A stretch of 64,000 nt of DNA from Candidatus Borkfalkia faecavium (GTDB lineage Bacteria > Bacillota > Clostridia > Christensenellales > Borkfalkiaceae). The stretch spans positions 17,332 through 81,331 of the forward strand of contig DXEW01000003.1 in assembly GCA_019114755.1 (NCBI GenBank), written 5' to 3'. A model generated the notes under the pieces. It searched no databases. It was not told the DNA's origin and was given only the letters and a program-made list of their open reading frames with translations. This document shows positions 18,341 through 28,039 of this stretch, piece by piece; the stretch's first letter is position 1; every line of letters begins with the position of its first letter. Made by a program: the position numbers and the translations under genes.

Positions 18341-20401
18341 ATGAGCATCAACAGCAATAACATCCGCAACATCGCAGTCATCGGCCACAGCGGCGAGGGC
18401 AAGACCTCGGTGGTGGAGGCGATCTTGTTCAACGCGCACGCGACCGACCGCCTGGGCAAAGTGGTGGACGGCAACACCGTGACCGACAGCGACGAACAGG
18501 AGATCGCGCGGAAGATGAGCATCTCGCTCTCGGTGGCGTATGCCATGTGGGAGGGGGTGAAGATCAACCTGCTCGACTCGCCCGGGTTTTACGACTTTGA
18601 GGGCGAAGAGAACGAGGCGCTGCGCGCCGCGGGCGGGGCGCTGATCGTGACGGGCGCTTCGGGCAGCGTTTCGGTGGGGGCGGAAAAGGCGATCGACAAG
18701 TGCCTGAAAAACAAGATCCCCATGGTGCTGTTCATCAACGGCATGGACAAGGAAAACGCCGACTACACGGGCACGGTGGCGGCGCTGAAGGAAAAGTATA
18801 AGGGCAAAATAGCGCCCATCCAGATCCCGCTGATGGAGGGCAACAAGATGGTCGGCTATGTGAACGCCCTCACCGAGCGCGCCTACCGCTTTACGGGCGA
18901 GGGACTCAAAGACATCGACATCCCCGCCGACAGCAAGCATACTCTGGTGAGCATGCAGGAGAGCCTTGCCGAGACCGCCGCCGAAAACGACGAGGCGCTG
19001 ATGGATAAATATTTTGAAGAGGGCACCCTCAGCCGCGAAGACACCATCCGCGGCATCCGCAAGGGCATCCATTCCGTTTCCACCATCCCCGTGATGGCGG
19101 GCTCGGCGACGCAGAACCGCGGCATCATCAACCTCATCGGCGAGATCGTAAAATACATGCCCAGCGCCGAAGAGCGGCGGGAGATGCTGGCGACCTCGCT
19201 GGATACGGACGACCCCGTTTCCATCACCTGTGAAGAAGGGCCCTTCGCCGCGCAGGTGTTCAAAACGGTGGTAGACCCCTTTGTGGGCAAGCTGAACGTG
19301 ATGAAGGTGTTCCGCGGCACGTTGAAGTCGGGCACCACCGTATACAACGCCACCACGGGCAAGACGGAACGCATCAACCAGATCTACCTGCTGCGCGGCA
19401 AAAAGCAGGAGCCGGTATCCGAGCTGAGCGCCGGCGACATCGGCGCGGTCAACAAGCTCGCCGCCACCAACACGGGCGATACCCTGTGCGACGAGAACGT
19501 GAAGGTGAAGTTCGACCCCATCCACTTCCCCCGCCCCGTGCTTTCCATGGCCATCTACGCCGAAAAGAAGGGCGAGGAAGACAAGATCTTCCAGGGTCTG
19601 AACAAGCTGGCGGAAGAAGATTACACCTTCACCGTCACCAAAAATAAAGAGACGGGCGAAATGCTCATCAACGGGCAGGGCGAAACGCATCTGGACGTCA
19701 TCAACCGCAAATTGAAGGCGAAGTTCAACGTGTCCGCCCTGTTGAAGACGCCCAAGATCGCCTACCGCGAGACCATCCGCAAGACGGTGGAGGCGGAAGG
19801 CAAGCACAAGAAGCAGTCGGGCGGGCACGGACAGTACGGCCACTGCAAGGTGCGCTTCGAGCCCTTCGACGGCGAATTTGAATTTGCCGAAGAGGTCGTG
19901 GGCGGCTCGGTGCCCAAGCAGTACATCCCCGCCGTGGAAAAGGGCCTCATCGAGTGCCTGCCGCACGGCGTGCTGGCGGGCTACCCCGTGACGGGCCTGC
20001 GCGCCGTGCTGTACGACGGCAGCTACCACGACGTTGACTCTTCGGAAATGGCGTTCAAGCTGGCGGCGGCGCTCGCCTTTAAGGAAGGGCTGAAAAACGC
20101 CAAGCCCGTGCTGCTGGAACCTGTGATGAAGCTGAAGATCGCCATCCCCGAAAACTTTTTGGGCGACATCATGGGCGACATGAACAAGCGCCGCGGCAGG
20201 ATCCTCGGCATCGACATGATGGAAGGGATGCAGGTGGTCAACGCCGAAGCGCCGCAGGCGGAGATCCAGCGCTATGCGACCGACCTGCGCAGCATGACGC
20301 AGGGGCGCGGCAAGTTCACGGCAGAGCTTGCACGCTACGAAGAGGTGCCCGCGGGCGAAGCGGAGAAGATCGTAAAGGCCCGCCAGGCGGAAAAAGAATA
20401 A
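18341..20401 (+). CDS. Elongation factor G paralogue (EF-G2/FusA2-like)
   Basis: IRNIAVIGHSGEGKTSVVEAILFNA, INLLDSPGFYDF, HKKQSGGHGQYGHCKVRFEP, QAEIQRYATDLRSMTQGRGKF. Confidence 0.88.
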   Translation: MSINSNNIRNIAVIGHSGEGKTSVVEAILFNAHATDRLGKVVDGNTVTDSDEQEIARKMSISLSVAYAMWEGVKINLLDSPGFYDFEGEENEALRAAGGALIVTGASGSVSVGAEKAIDKCLKNKIPMVLFINGMDKENADYTGTVAALKEKYKGKIAPIQIPLMEGNKMVGYVNALTERAYRFTGEGLKDIDIPADSKHTLVSMQESLAETAAENDEALMDKYFEEGTLSREDTIRGIRKGIHSVSTIPVMAGSATQNRGIINLIGEIVKYMPSAEERREMLATSLDTDDPVSITCEEGPFAAQVFKTVVDPFVGKLNVMKVFRGTLKSGTTVYNATTGKTERINQIYLLRGKKQEPVSELSAGDIGAVNKLAATNTGDTLCDENVKVKFDPIHFPRPVLSMAIYAEKKGEEDKIFQGLNKLAEEDYTFTVTKNKETGEMLINGQGETHLDVINRKLKAKFNVSALLKTPKIAYRETIRKTVEAEGKHKKQSGGHGQYGHCKVRFEPFDGEFEFAEEVVGGSVPKQYIPAVEKGLIECLPHGVLAGYPVTGLRAVLYDGSYHDVDSSEMAFKLAAALAFKEGLKNAKPVLLEPVMKLKIAIPENFLGDIMGDMNKRRGRILGIDMMEGMQVVNAEAPQAEIQRYATDLRSMTQGRGKFTAELARYEEVPAGEAEKIVKARQAEKE

Positions 20402-20412
20402 ATTTGACAGGC

Positions 20413-20448
20413 AAAAAGCGCCTTTCCGCGAGGGAAGGCGCTTTTTTT
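20413..20448 (+). terminator. Intrinsic terminator after the EF-G paralogue, with a near-duplicate hairpin just downstream
   Basis: AAAAAGCGCCTTtccgcgagGGAAGGCGCTTTTTTT, then gcctttccgcaagggaaggc. Confidence 0.75.
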
Positions 20449-20590
20449 GTTTTGTGCGGGAAAGCCTTTCCGCAAGGGAAGGCTCTCTTTTGTTTCATCG
20501 CGGATATTTTGCCGCCGAAGCTTTGGTCTTGCTTTTGCCGCCGAACGAGGCGGTCATGCCTTTGCGGCAGAGGCTGCGGCGCTTCCCCTT

Positions 20591-20848
20591 TCAGATGATG
20601 AGGAAGATGACCAGCAGCACGATGACGCCGGGGATGCCGAACAGGCCCGAGATGAGCCCCGTCCACCAGGTGAGGGGGATCGCCACGCCGGGGATGAGGT
20701 TCAATAAAAAGATGACGGCGATGCCGACCACGGCGTTGATGACGAATTTGAGGATGGTCTTGATGCTGCATTTGAGCAGCTTGAGCACCAGGGCGAGCAG
20801 CACCACCGCCACCACGCCGATGAGAATGTACTGTAAAAGTTCGGGCAT
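20591..20848 (-). CDS. BofA-family (pro-sigma-K processing inhibitor-like) membrane protein
   Basis: 85 aa, two hydrophobic stretches: LKFVINAVVGIAVIFLLNLIPGVAIPLTWWTGLISGLFGIPGVIVLLVIFLII. Confidence 0.78.
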   Translation of the reverse strand: MPELLQYILIGVVAVVLLALVLKLLKCSIKTILKFVINAVVGIAVIFLLNLIPGVAIPLTWWTGLISGLFGIPGVIVLLVIFLII

Positions 20849-20999
20849 ACGTTTTCTCCTCCTTTTTTTGCCGCAGACTGCGGCGTTTGTGCTATTATTA
20901 TAACACACTTGCGCCAAAAATGTATGCGAAAACATGTAAAAAATTTGCATATTTTTTGTTTAATGCAAAGCATGTTAAACAATACGCGCCCTCTCCCCT

Positions 21000-21790
21000 T
21001 CCGCCGCTCCGCGAAGCCGCGACCGCGCCCCTGCAACGCCTGTACCCGCGCACTTCGCTCCCCACCTTGTCACCCTGAGCTCGTCGTCACACGCCTATGC
21101 TGTCAGCATTTTGCCTTTTGGCAAAACGCTCGACCTGCAAGGCGGCTCCTCCTCTTTCCCAAAAATCTCGCTGCGCTGCGATTTTCGGGAGCCCTATTAT
21201 CATAGCCCGCCGAGTGGAGTTATCTTGCGCGTTTGCGTATCGGAAGACAAACGCCTTCCCTTCCTTGCCTTCCCCCTTTTTAAGGGGGAAGGTGGCACGA
21301 GCCGCTTTTGCGGCGCGTGACGAATGAGGGTTGTTCCATCCTTATTATTAGCCGCTCCGCCTAAAATAAGGACAGTATCCCCTCATCAGGCGCTCCGCGC
21401 CAGCTTCCCCATCAGGGGGAAGCCATGCATAGAGCCATTTTCTTCTCTGCTTTACCATTCTATACAAGAGCCCTCCGCTCGGTCGCTTTTACAGGGATCC
21501 CAAAAAGTATCGAAAAACTTTTTGGGAAGAGGAGCGGCAGGCGCTGCGGGCGAGGCGGCAAACGCAGTGCGCCGCCTGCCTTGGCGCCTTGCCGCGACGA
21601 GCTCGGGATGACAAGGATGCGTTTTGTTTTCAGAGATCCTTCGTCGCTTCGCTCCTCAGGATGACAGGGGGGGAGGCGCGGCGGGGCGCACGGGCGCGAG
21701 CTTTCCTTCTATGTCACCCTGAGCGGAGCGGCGAACAGAATGTGAGCCGCGCAGTCGAATGGGTCTCTTTTAAATGTAGAATGTAGAATG
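21000..21790. repeat. Modular dispersed-repeat island
   Basis: Includes cccaaaaatctcgctgcgctgcgattttcgggagccctat, tgagggttgttccatccttattattagccgctccgcc, ggcggcaaacgcagtgcgccgcctgcc and gagatccttcgtcgcttcgctcctcaggatgacag, all recurring elsewhere in the window. Confidence 0.85.
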
Positions 21791-21828
21791 TAAAATGTAG
21801 AATTGAGGATACAATAAAAATAATACTC

Positions 21829-22062
21829 GCGCAAGCAAAACCACGCTTTTGCGCCAGCGCACCCCATTTGCCGCATACCTGCGGCTCTTGCAGGAAAGGT
21901 GAAGGCTGCGCGCATTTTATAATAAGTGTGCCCTGAAAAGGCGCGCTGCCGAGGAAAACTCCGAACAGAAAACGCGCTATCTGCCGATAGCGCGTTTTGG
22001 TTGGGGTTTTCCTAAAATCACGGAATTTTGTTTCATCAGCTTGAAACAAAATTTGTGAACCC
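21829..22062 (+). repeat. Structured dispersed element, copy 2; candidate structured RNA abutting the phoU stop codon
   Basis: gcaaaaccacgcttttgc; GCCGCAtaccTGCGGC; caggaaaggtgaa; GGAAAACTCC...AAAACGCGCTATCtgccGATAGCGCGTTTT...GGGGTTTTCC; AAATTTTGTTTCAtcagctTGAAACAAAATTT; gtgaaccc; then the phoU stop. Confidence 0.8.
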
Positions 22063-22725
22063 TTAGTTGAGCTTCTTATGCTCGCCCGTGAGCATGAAGA
22101 TGACCCACTCGGCGATGTTGGAGGCGTGGTCGCCGATCTTTTCCAGATACTTTGCCACCATCAGCAGGTCGAGCGCCTGCTCGCCGTTTTCGTCGTCTTC
22201 GATATTTTTATGGACGATGGAGGTGAGCTTGCGCTTGATGACGTCGAACAGGTCGTCGACGGCGTCGTCTGCACGGCAGACGGCCTTTGCCATCTCGCCG
22301 TCGCGCTCGACGAATGACTTGGTGGCATTGCGCACCATCGCCTGCACCCTGTCTGCCATTTCGGCGATCTCGGTGAGCGACTCGGCATACGGGAGCTTGC
22401 TCATTTTGATCACCAGCTCGGAAATATCCGCCGCCTGGTCGGCGATGCGCTCCATATCCGTGATCATCTTCATGGCGGAGGTGATAAAGAGAAGATCGCT
22501 TGCCACCGGCTGCTGCTTTAAGATGAGCTTTAAGCACAGGCGCTCGATCTCCTGCTCTTTTTCGTCGACCAGCGTTTCTACGGACTTGGTCTTTTGGGCG
22601 AGGGCGACGTCTTGCGTCTCCAAAGCGGTGACGGCGTCGGCAATGGCTTCGGTATTCAGCTGCCCCATCTGGATGAGCAGGTCTTTGAGCTTTGCGATCT
22701 GCTCTTCAAAAATCTTTCTGGTCAT
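22063..22725 (-). CDS. phoU: Phosphate uptake regulator PhoU
   Basis: MTRKIFEEQIAKLKDLLIQMGQLNTEAIADAVTALETQDVALA, ITDMERIADQAADISELV. Downstream of pstB. Confidence 0.93.
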   Translation of the reverse strand: MTRKIFEEQIAKLKDLLIQMGQLNTEAIADAVTALETQDVALAQKTKSVETLVDEKEQEIERLCLKLILKQQPVASDLLFITSAMKMITDMERIADQAADISELVIKMSKLPYAESLTEIAEMADRVQAMVRNATKSFVERDGEMAKAVCRADDAVDDLFDVIKRKLTSIVHKNIEDDENGEQALDLLMVAKYLEKIGDHASNIAEWVIFMLTGEHKKLN

Positions 22726-22729
22726 AATA

Positions 22730-23515
22730 TCAACCAAACCTCCCGGTGATATAATCTTCGGTCCGCTTGTCGCGGGGCCGTTCGAAGATGTCGTCGGTCA
22801 CGCCGAACTCGATGAGGTCGCCCAGCAGGAAGAACGCCGTTTTATCGGAGATGCGCGCCGCCTGCTGCATGTTGTGCGTGACGATGACGATGGTATACTT
22901 TTCTTTGAGTTCCTGGGCAAGGTCCTCGATCTTGGACGTGGAAATGGGGTCGAGCGCGGAAGTCGGTTCGTCCATGAGGATGACTTCGGGCTCGACGGCA
23001 AGGGTGCGGGCGATGCACAGGCGCTGCTGCTGGCCGCCCGAAAGGCCGAGGGCGGACTTCTTCAGACGATCTTTGAGCTCATCCCAGATGGCGGCCTGGC
23101 GCAGGGAGCGCTCGACGATCTCGTCCAGCTGCGACTTTTTGCGGATGCCGTGCGTCTTGGGGCCGTAGGCGATGTTGTCATACACGCTCATGGGGAAGGG
23201 ATTGGGCTTTTGGAACACCATGCCCACGCGCTTGCGGAGCACGTTGATATCCACCTTGCCGTACAGATCGACGCCGTCGATGAGCACTTCGCCCGTGATC
23301 TTGCAGTCGGGGATGAGGTCGTTCATGCGGTTGAGCGTCTTCAAAAAGGTAGATTTGCCGCAGCCGGAAGGGCCGATGAAGGCGGTGATCTCCTTTTCTT
23401 TGATGTCCATGGAGATATTTTTGAGGGCATGGAAGTTGCCGTAGTACAAGTTGAGGTCTTTGACGTTGAACTTATCGAACGCCTGCCCCTGCTGTATGGT
23501 ATTTTGCGTATCCAT
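22730..23515 (-). CDS. pstB: Phosphate ABC transporter ATP-binding protein PstB
   Basis: [72 protein letters not shown]. Confidence 0.96.
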   Translation of the reverse strand: MDTQNTIQQGQAFDKFNVKDLNLYYGNFHALKNISMDIKEKEITAFIGPSGCGKSTFLKTLNRMNDLIPDCKITGEVLIDGVDLYGKVDINVLRKRVGMVFQKPNPFPMSVYDNIAYGPKTHGIRKKSQLDEIVERSLRQAAIWDELKDRLKKSALGLSGGQQQRLCIARTLAVEPEVILMDEPTSALDPISTSKIEDLAQELKEKYTIVIVTHNMQQAARISDKTAFFLLGDLIEFGVTDDIFERPRDKRTEDYITGRFG

Positions 23516-23518
23516 CGT

Positions 23519-24445
23519 TTAGTACTCCTTTTTCAGCTTGTTGCCGATATATTCCGCCGCGGCGTTGATGAGGACGGTGAGGATGATGAGGACGAGAGCG
23601 ACCGCCCAGGCGACGCCCGCGTATTCGTTCCCTTCATTGATCAGCGTATACATATACACCGTAAGCGTGCAGCCCTGCGACATGATCCCGGAAGGATAGC
23701 GGAGGTTGAACGCCGAACCTGCCGTAAATACGAGCGCCATGGTCTCGCCGACGACGCGGCCGAGACCCAGGATGATGCCCGAGATGATGCCCGGGACCGC
23801 CGAGGGCAGGATGATGACGAAGATGGTGCGCAGCTTCCCCGCGCCCAGCGCATACGAGCCTTCGCGGAAGGAATCGGGCACGGCGAGCAATGCCTCTTCT
23901 GTGGTGCGCATGATGAGCGGCATGATCATCATCGCCATGGTCAGAGAGCCGCCCAGCAGCGTTGCCCCCCACCCGAAGAAATCGGCAAACAAGATCATGC
24001 CGAAGATACCGAAGACGATGGAAGGGATGCCCGACAGCGTTTCCGCCGCCACGCGCACGATCTTGACGAATATGTTGGTCGACTTGGCGTATTCCACCAT
24101 GAAGATGGCGGCAAAGACGCCGATGACGCCTGCGATCGCCAATGACACAGCCGAAATGACCAAAGTGTTGATGAGCGCGGGCATCATCGACATATTGTCG
24201 AACGACCAGCGCCAGGCAAACAGTTCCGGCTTCAGATTCGGCAGGCCCTGGATGAGGACATAGACGAGGATCCATACGACGACCGCCGCCGTTATCAGCG
24301 TTGCCAGCATGATCAGCAAAAACAGGGCGAACGAAAAGGGCTTTTTCAAATAAGAATGCAGCTTATCGGAAAAACTTTGGCGGTTGATGGAGACGATGCC
24401 GGAGGTATCCACTTCTCCTTCTTTTAACACGAGTGCTTTTGCCAT
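23519..24445 (-). CDS. pstA: Phosphate ABC transporter permease PstA
   Basis: ETLSGIPSIVFGIFGMILF and REGSYALGAGKLRTIFVIILPSAVPGIISG, in a pst operon. Confidence 0.93.
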   Translation of the reverse strand: MAKALVLKEGEVDTSGIVSINRQSFSDKLHSYLKKPFSFALFLLIMLATLITAAVVVWILVYVLIQGLPNLKPELFAWRWSFDNMSMMPALINTLVISAVSLAIAGVIGVFAAIFMVEYAKSTNIFVKIVRVAAETLSGIPSIVFGIFGMILFADFFGWGATLLGGSLTMAMMIMPLIMRTTEEALLAVPDSFREGSYALGAGKLRTIFVIILPSAVPGIISGIILGLGRVVGETMALVFTAGSAFNLRYPSGIMSQGCTLTVYMYTLINEGNEYAGVAWAVALVLIILTVLINAAAEYIGNKLKKEY

Positions 24446-24448
24446 TTT

Positions 24449-25375
24449 TTATTTCTCCTTTCTGCGCAGCAGCATGACCAGCAGCGTGATGATCAGGATG
24501 AAGACAAACAAGACCACGGCGCAGGCGATCAGGGCTTCGCGGTGCAGGCCGGTCGCATACCCCATTTCCAAAGCGATATTGGAAGAGAGGGTGCGGATCG
24601 GATCGAGCAGGCTGTCGGGAATGGCAGGCGAATTGCCGCAGATGAACACGACGGCGGCGGTTTCGCCGAACGCCCTGCCCAGGCCTAAGATGATGGAAGT
24701 GACGGTGCCCGATTTTGCCGCCGGGAAGATGGTGCGGAAGATGGCGCGCTCTTTGGTGGCGCCGAGGGCGATGGTGCCCTCGTAATAGCTCTTGGGCACG
24801 GCGCGCAGCGCGTTTTCGGTGATGCTGATGATGGTGGGCAGGATCATGATGCCGAGCACGATGGCCGTGGTGAGAAGGCAGGTGCCGCTTTTGGCATGGA
24901 ACATGTCTTGGATCAAGGGGACCAGCACCTTCAGGCCGAAATAGCCGTAGACGATGGAAGGGATGCCCGCCAAGATATTGGTGAGCGGCTTCATCACCCG
25001 GTATACCGGCCGCGGGCAGTAAAACGCCATGAACACGGCGACCAGCAGCCCGATGGGCACGCCGATCACCAAGGCGCCCGCCGTGGCGCAGGCGGTGCCG
25101 ACGATCAGTGTGCCGACGCCGTAATACCCTGCACTGGGTACCCATGTGGTGCCGAACAAGAAGTCGACAAAGCCGATCTCTGCGATCGTGGGGATCGCCG
25201 TAGCCAGCAAATAGACGCAGATGACCAGAACCACCAGAATAAAAATGGCGGCGGCAACGGCAAACAAAATGCGCATGGCAAGCTCTCTGCTATAGGCGCT
25301 TCTATTTGCTGCGGGAATGGCGGCGGCTGCCGCCGCTCCTCCTTGGCCCGGTTGTTGCTTTTGAATATCTTTCAT
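24449..25375 (-). CDS. pstC: Phosphate ABC transporter permease PstC
   Basis: LTNILAGIPSIVYGYFGLKVLVP and YYEGTIALGATKERAIFRTIFPAAKSGTVTSIILGLGRAFGETAAV. Confidence 0.93.
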   Translation of the reverse strand: MKDIQKQQPGQGGAAAAAAIPAANRSAYSRELAMRILFAVAAAIFILVVLVICVYLLATAIPTIAEIGFVDFLFGTTWVPSAGYYGVGTLIVGTACATAGALVIGVPIGLLVAVFMAFYCPRPVYRVMKPLTNILAGIPSIVYGYFGLKVLVPLIQDMFHAKSGTCLLTTAIVLGIMILPTIISITENALRAVPKSYYEGTIALGATKERAIFRTIFPAAKSGTVTSIILGLGRAFGETAAVVFICGNSPAIPDSLLDPIRTLSSNIALEMGYATGLHREALIACAVVLFVFILIITLLVMLLRRKEK

Positions 25376-25453
25376 TCCCGTACCTCACATACACAAATGC
25401 GGATCGAAAAATCAACCCGCATTTGTCGTTTTTTTGTTTGCGTTTGCGCTCAA

Positions 25454-26347
25454 TTATGCGTCGGCATTCAACGCGTTGTTCAGAAGCTCGGTGTACGCTT
25501 CGGCAAGTTTACCCATCAGAGGCTGCACCGAAGTGGAGCCCGCGATGTCGAGCTCGCTGGTCGTAGGCAGCGTTTCGGGCACTTTATATTCGGGAGCGGA
25601 AGCAAGGCCGCTTACATAGCCCTCTTCGACGATGATGTCGTGTGCCTGGGCACTCTTGAGGAAGGTGAAGAAATCGGCCAGCAGGTCGTTCGAATCCATC
25701 GTAGCCTGCTGATACATCACGTTGAACGGACGGGCGAGGGTATATTTGCCTTCAAGCACGTTGTCGGTGGTGGCTTCGACGCCGTTGATGTTCACCGCGC
25801 TGACCGTTTCATCCAAAGAGCCGAGCGAGATATAGCCGATAGCCTGCTCGTTGCCGGCGACATATTCCATCAATGCGCTGGTCGAGTTAGAGGTGTTTGC
25901 GGCTTCTACCAGCGTGGTGGCGTCTTCGATCTCGATGAGTTCGAGGAAGGCGTCGCGCGTGCCGGAACCGTCTTCACGCTGGCCGACGGCGATCTCGCCT
26001 TCAGCCGTAGCGCCTTCGATCTCGCTCCAGTCGGTGATCTCGCCCGTATAAATGGCGTTCAGCTGGTCGGTGGTCAGATTATCCAACTCGTTTGCGTTGT
26101 TGACGATGACTGCGATGCCGTCCTGGCAGATGGCATACACTTCGATGCCCTCGGCATCTTCGCCTTCCACTTTGCTGGAAGCCATGCCCATTTCTACCTG
26201 ACCGGACTTAGCCTGCGAAATACCGACGCCCGAACCGCCGCCGGAAACATTGACCAGATATTCGCCTACGCCGCCGCAGCCGACTGCGGCAAAACCGATA
26301 CAGCAAGCGACTGCCGCGCTTGCAACTGCCATGATGATCTTTTTCAT
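25454..26347 (-). CDS. pstS: Phosphate-binding protein PstS
   Basis: Signal peptide/lipobox ACCIGFAAVGCGG; SGGGSGVGISQAKSGQVEMGMASS; REDGSGTRDAFLELI. Confidence 0.93.
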   Translation of the reverse strand: MKKIIMAVASAAVACCIGFAAVGCGGVGEYLVNVSGGGSGVGISQAKSGQVEMGMASSKVEGEDAEGIEVYAICQDGIAVIVNNANELDNLTTDQLNAIYTGEITDWSEIEGATAEGEIAVGQREDGSGTRDAFLELIEIEDATTLVEAANTSNSTSALMEYVAGNEQAIGYISLGSLDETVSAVNINGVEATTDNVLEGKYTLARPFNVMYQQATMDSNDLLADFFTFLKSAQAHDIIVEEGYVSGLASAPEYKVPETLPTTSELDIAGSTSVQPLMGKLAEAYTELLNNALNADA

Positions 26348-26379
26348 TTCTTACTATCTCCTTCGAAATTTGTACCTTC

Positions 26380-26432
26380 ATTATACAGGGCAGTTGTAAA
26401 AAAGTTTTCCAAAAGTTGTAACAAAATTGTAA
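26380..26432 (-). promoter_or_regulatory. pstS promoter region with Pho-box-like TTACAA repeats
   Basis: On the minus strand: TTACAA-N5-TTACAA-N16-TTACAA (26432..26394), then TATAAT (26385..26380), upstream of the pstS ATG at 26347. Confidence 0.55.
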
Positions 26433-26651
26433 TAAAACCGCCCTTTTGCAAACTTTTTTGAAAAGTTTTGCGGGCAAAATCGGTAAATTACCGCCCTTTC
26501 CATTTATTTTGCCCCGCTTTGTGGCCTTTTTTCAAAAAATGTACAAATATACCGCCTTTCTTTTTTTCGGAAAAAGGGCGCAAAAAACCCGCCTGTGCAG
26601 GCGGGCAGAAAAGATAGCGCCGCCTTACGGGCGGGCGGAGAGAACGCCGCC

Positions 26652-27794
26652 TTACGGGCGGGCGCTTTTTTTGGAGAGCAGGCGGGAACAGACGGCGGCG
26701 GCGATGAACAGCAGCACGCCGCTCCACAGGTCTGCGGCAAACGGCGCGCCCTGCGCCCAGCTTTGGTAGACGGCGAACAGTTCGGGGTTGCAGAACATAC
26801 AGGCGATCTGCGACAACGCCAGCCCCGCGATGCAGAAAAAGGCGGGGGCGCGGCGGCGCTCAAACAGGCGAGAAATCCCGCGCGAACAGGCGATGAGCCC
26901 GGCGATAAAGCCGACGCCCAGGCAGGCGTACACGCCGAAGACAGAAGGGTCCTGCCGCCAATAGGTAAGGCTGACGGAAGAGAGCAGCGACTGAAAGCAG
27001 CCCAGCGCCAGAAGCAGCGCCGTTGCCGACAGCCCCGGCACCACCTGCGTGAGCGCCACGGCAAAGCCCAAAAGCAAAAACAGCGGCCACACATACCAGG
27101 CGCGGGCCGTGATATCCGCCTGCGCCCCGCCGAAGATGCCGGCGCAGCCGAGCGCCAGCGGCAGCGCCAGGCCTATAATAAATAATAAGATGCGCGGGGC
27201 GGTGCGCTTTTCCCCCGCGAGGGGGCGCACCTCTGCGGGGTATGCCCCCGCCATCAGCCCCGCGAACAGGGCGGACACGGCGAAGGGGCACAGCTCCAGC
27301 AGGCGGCGCACGGCGAAAAAGCCGACCGCAAACCCCACGGCCGCCCCCGCGGCTATGGGAAGAAGGAACAGCGCGCAGGCCTTGAAGCGGCGGAAGATGT
27401 TGCCCAGCGCATAGAGGAGCTTTTCGTACAGGCCGAAGAGCAGGGCGACCGCCGCCCCGCTGACGCCCGGCACGATGACGGCAAGCCCCAAACAGGCGCC
27501 GAAAAGGATCGCCCGCCACACTTCCCCCGCCCCCGTATAGGAAAGGGAGGGCGCACTCTCGCCTTGCGAAGCGCCTTCGCCCGCGCTCTTCCCTGCTCCT
27601 GCGGTGTACTCTGCGGGCGCAGTTCCGCCTTGCAAAGAAGCGGCCGGGCTTTTTTGGGACGCGGCAGGAGCGCCTTCCGCGTTTTGCGGCGGTGCGGAAG
27701 AGGCGCGCCCTTCCGCAGGGCGGGGCTGCCCGTTATGCAAAGCGCCGCCTTGCTCGGGCGGCGCGCTTTTCTCGCTGCGGTGTTGGTCTTTCAC
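26652..27794 (-). CDS. DUF368-family membrane protein (putative polyprenyl-phosphate transporter)
   Basis: ILFGACLGLAVIVPGVSGAAVALLFGLYEKLLYALGNI and ALTQVVPGLSATALLLALG. Start uncertain; a GTG at 27794 is plausible. Confidence 0.82.
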   Translation of the reverse strand: MKDQHRSEKSAPPEQGGALHNGQPRPAEGRASSAPPQNAEGAPAASQKSPAASLQGGTAPAEYTAGAGKSAGEGASQGESAPSLSYTGAGEVWRAILFGACLGLAVIVPGVSGAAVALLFGLYEKLLYALGNIFRRFKACALFLLPIAAGAAVGFAVGFFAVRRLLELCPFAVSALFAGLMAGAYPAEVRPLAGEKRTAPRILLFIIGLALPLALGCAGIFGGAQADITARAWYVWPLFLLLGFAVALTQVVPGLSATALLLALGCFQSLLSSVSLTYWRQDPSVFGVYACLGVGFIAGLIACSRGISRLFERRRAPAFFCIAGLALSQIACMFCNPELFAVYQSWAQGAPFAADLWSGVLLFIAAAVCSRLLSKKSARP

Positions 27795-27850
27795 GATCTT
27801 ACCCCTATATGATCTGTTCTTTGCCGCGTTCAAAAGAGCGGAAGGGATTT

Positions 27851-27951
27851 TGAATGTAAAATGTAAAGTGTAAAATGTAAAATTAAGGACGAACGGAAAA
27901 ATGTTTTTAATCTTTTCCAAAATTCTACATTCTACATTTACCATTTATAAA
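27851..27951. repeat. AT-rich palindromic repeat with ATGTAAA-type arms
   Basis: tgaatgtaaaatgtaaagtgtaaaatgtaaaatt...aattctacattctacatttacca. Confidence 0.8.
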
Positions 27952-28039
27952 TGAGATCCTTCGTCGCTGCGCTCCTCAGGATGACAGGGGGGAAAACAAG
28001 AGGCAGGCGAGGGCACGTCGCGTAAGGCGCGCCGCCCCC

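Noticed and set aside
18308-20029. 573-aa minus-strand ORF opposite the EF-G paralogue
   Set aside because: Shadow frame; EF-G motifs on the plus strand are unambiguous.
21714-22049. Small ORFs such as MFQADETKFRDFRKTP...GALAQKRGFACAS and the similar one at 1371..1685
   Set aside because: Their mutual similarity comes from the structured repeat and its flanking satellite, not from a protein family.
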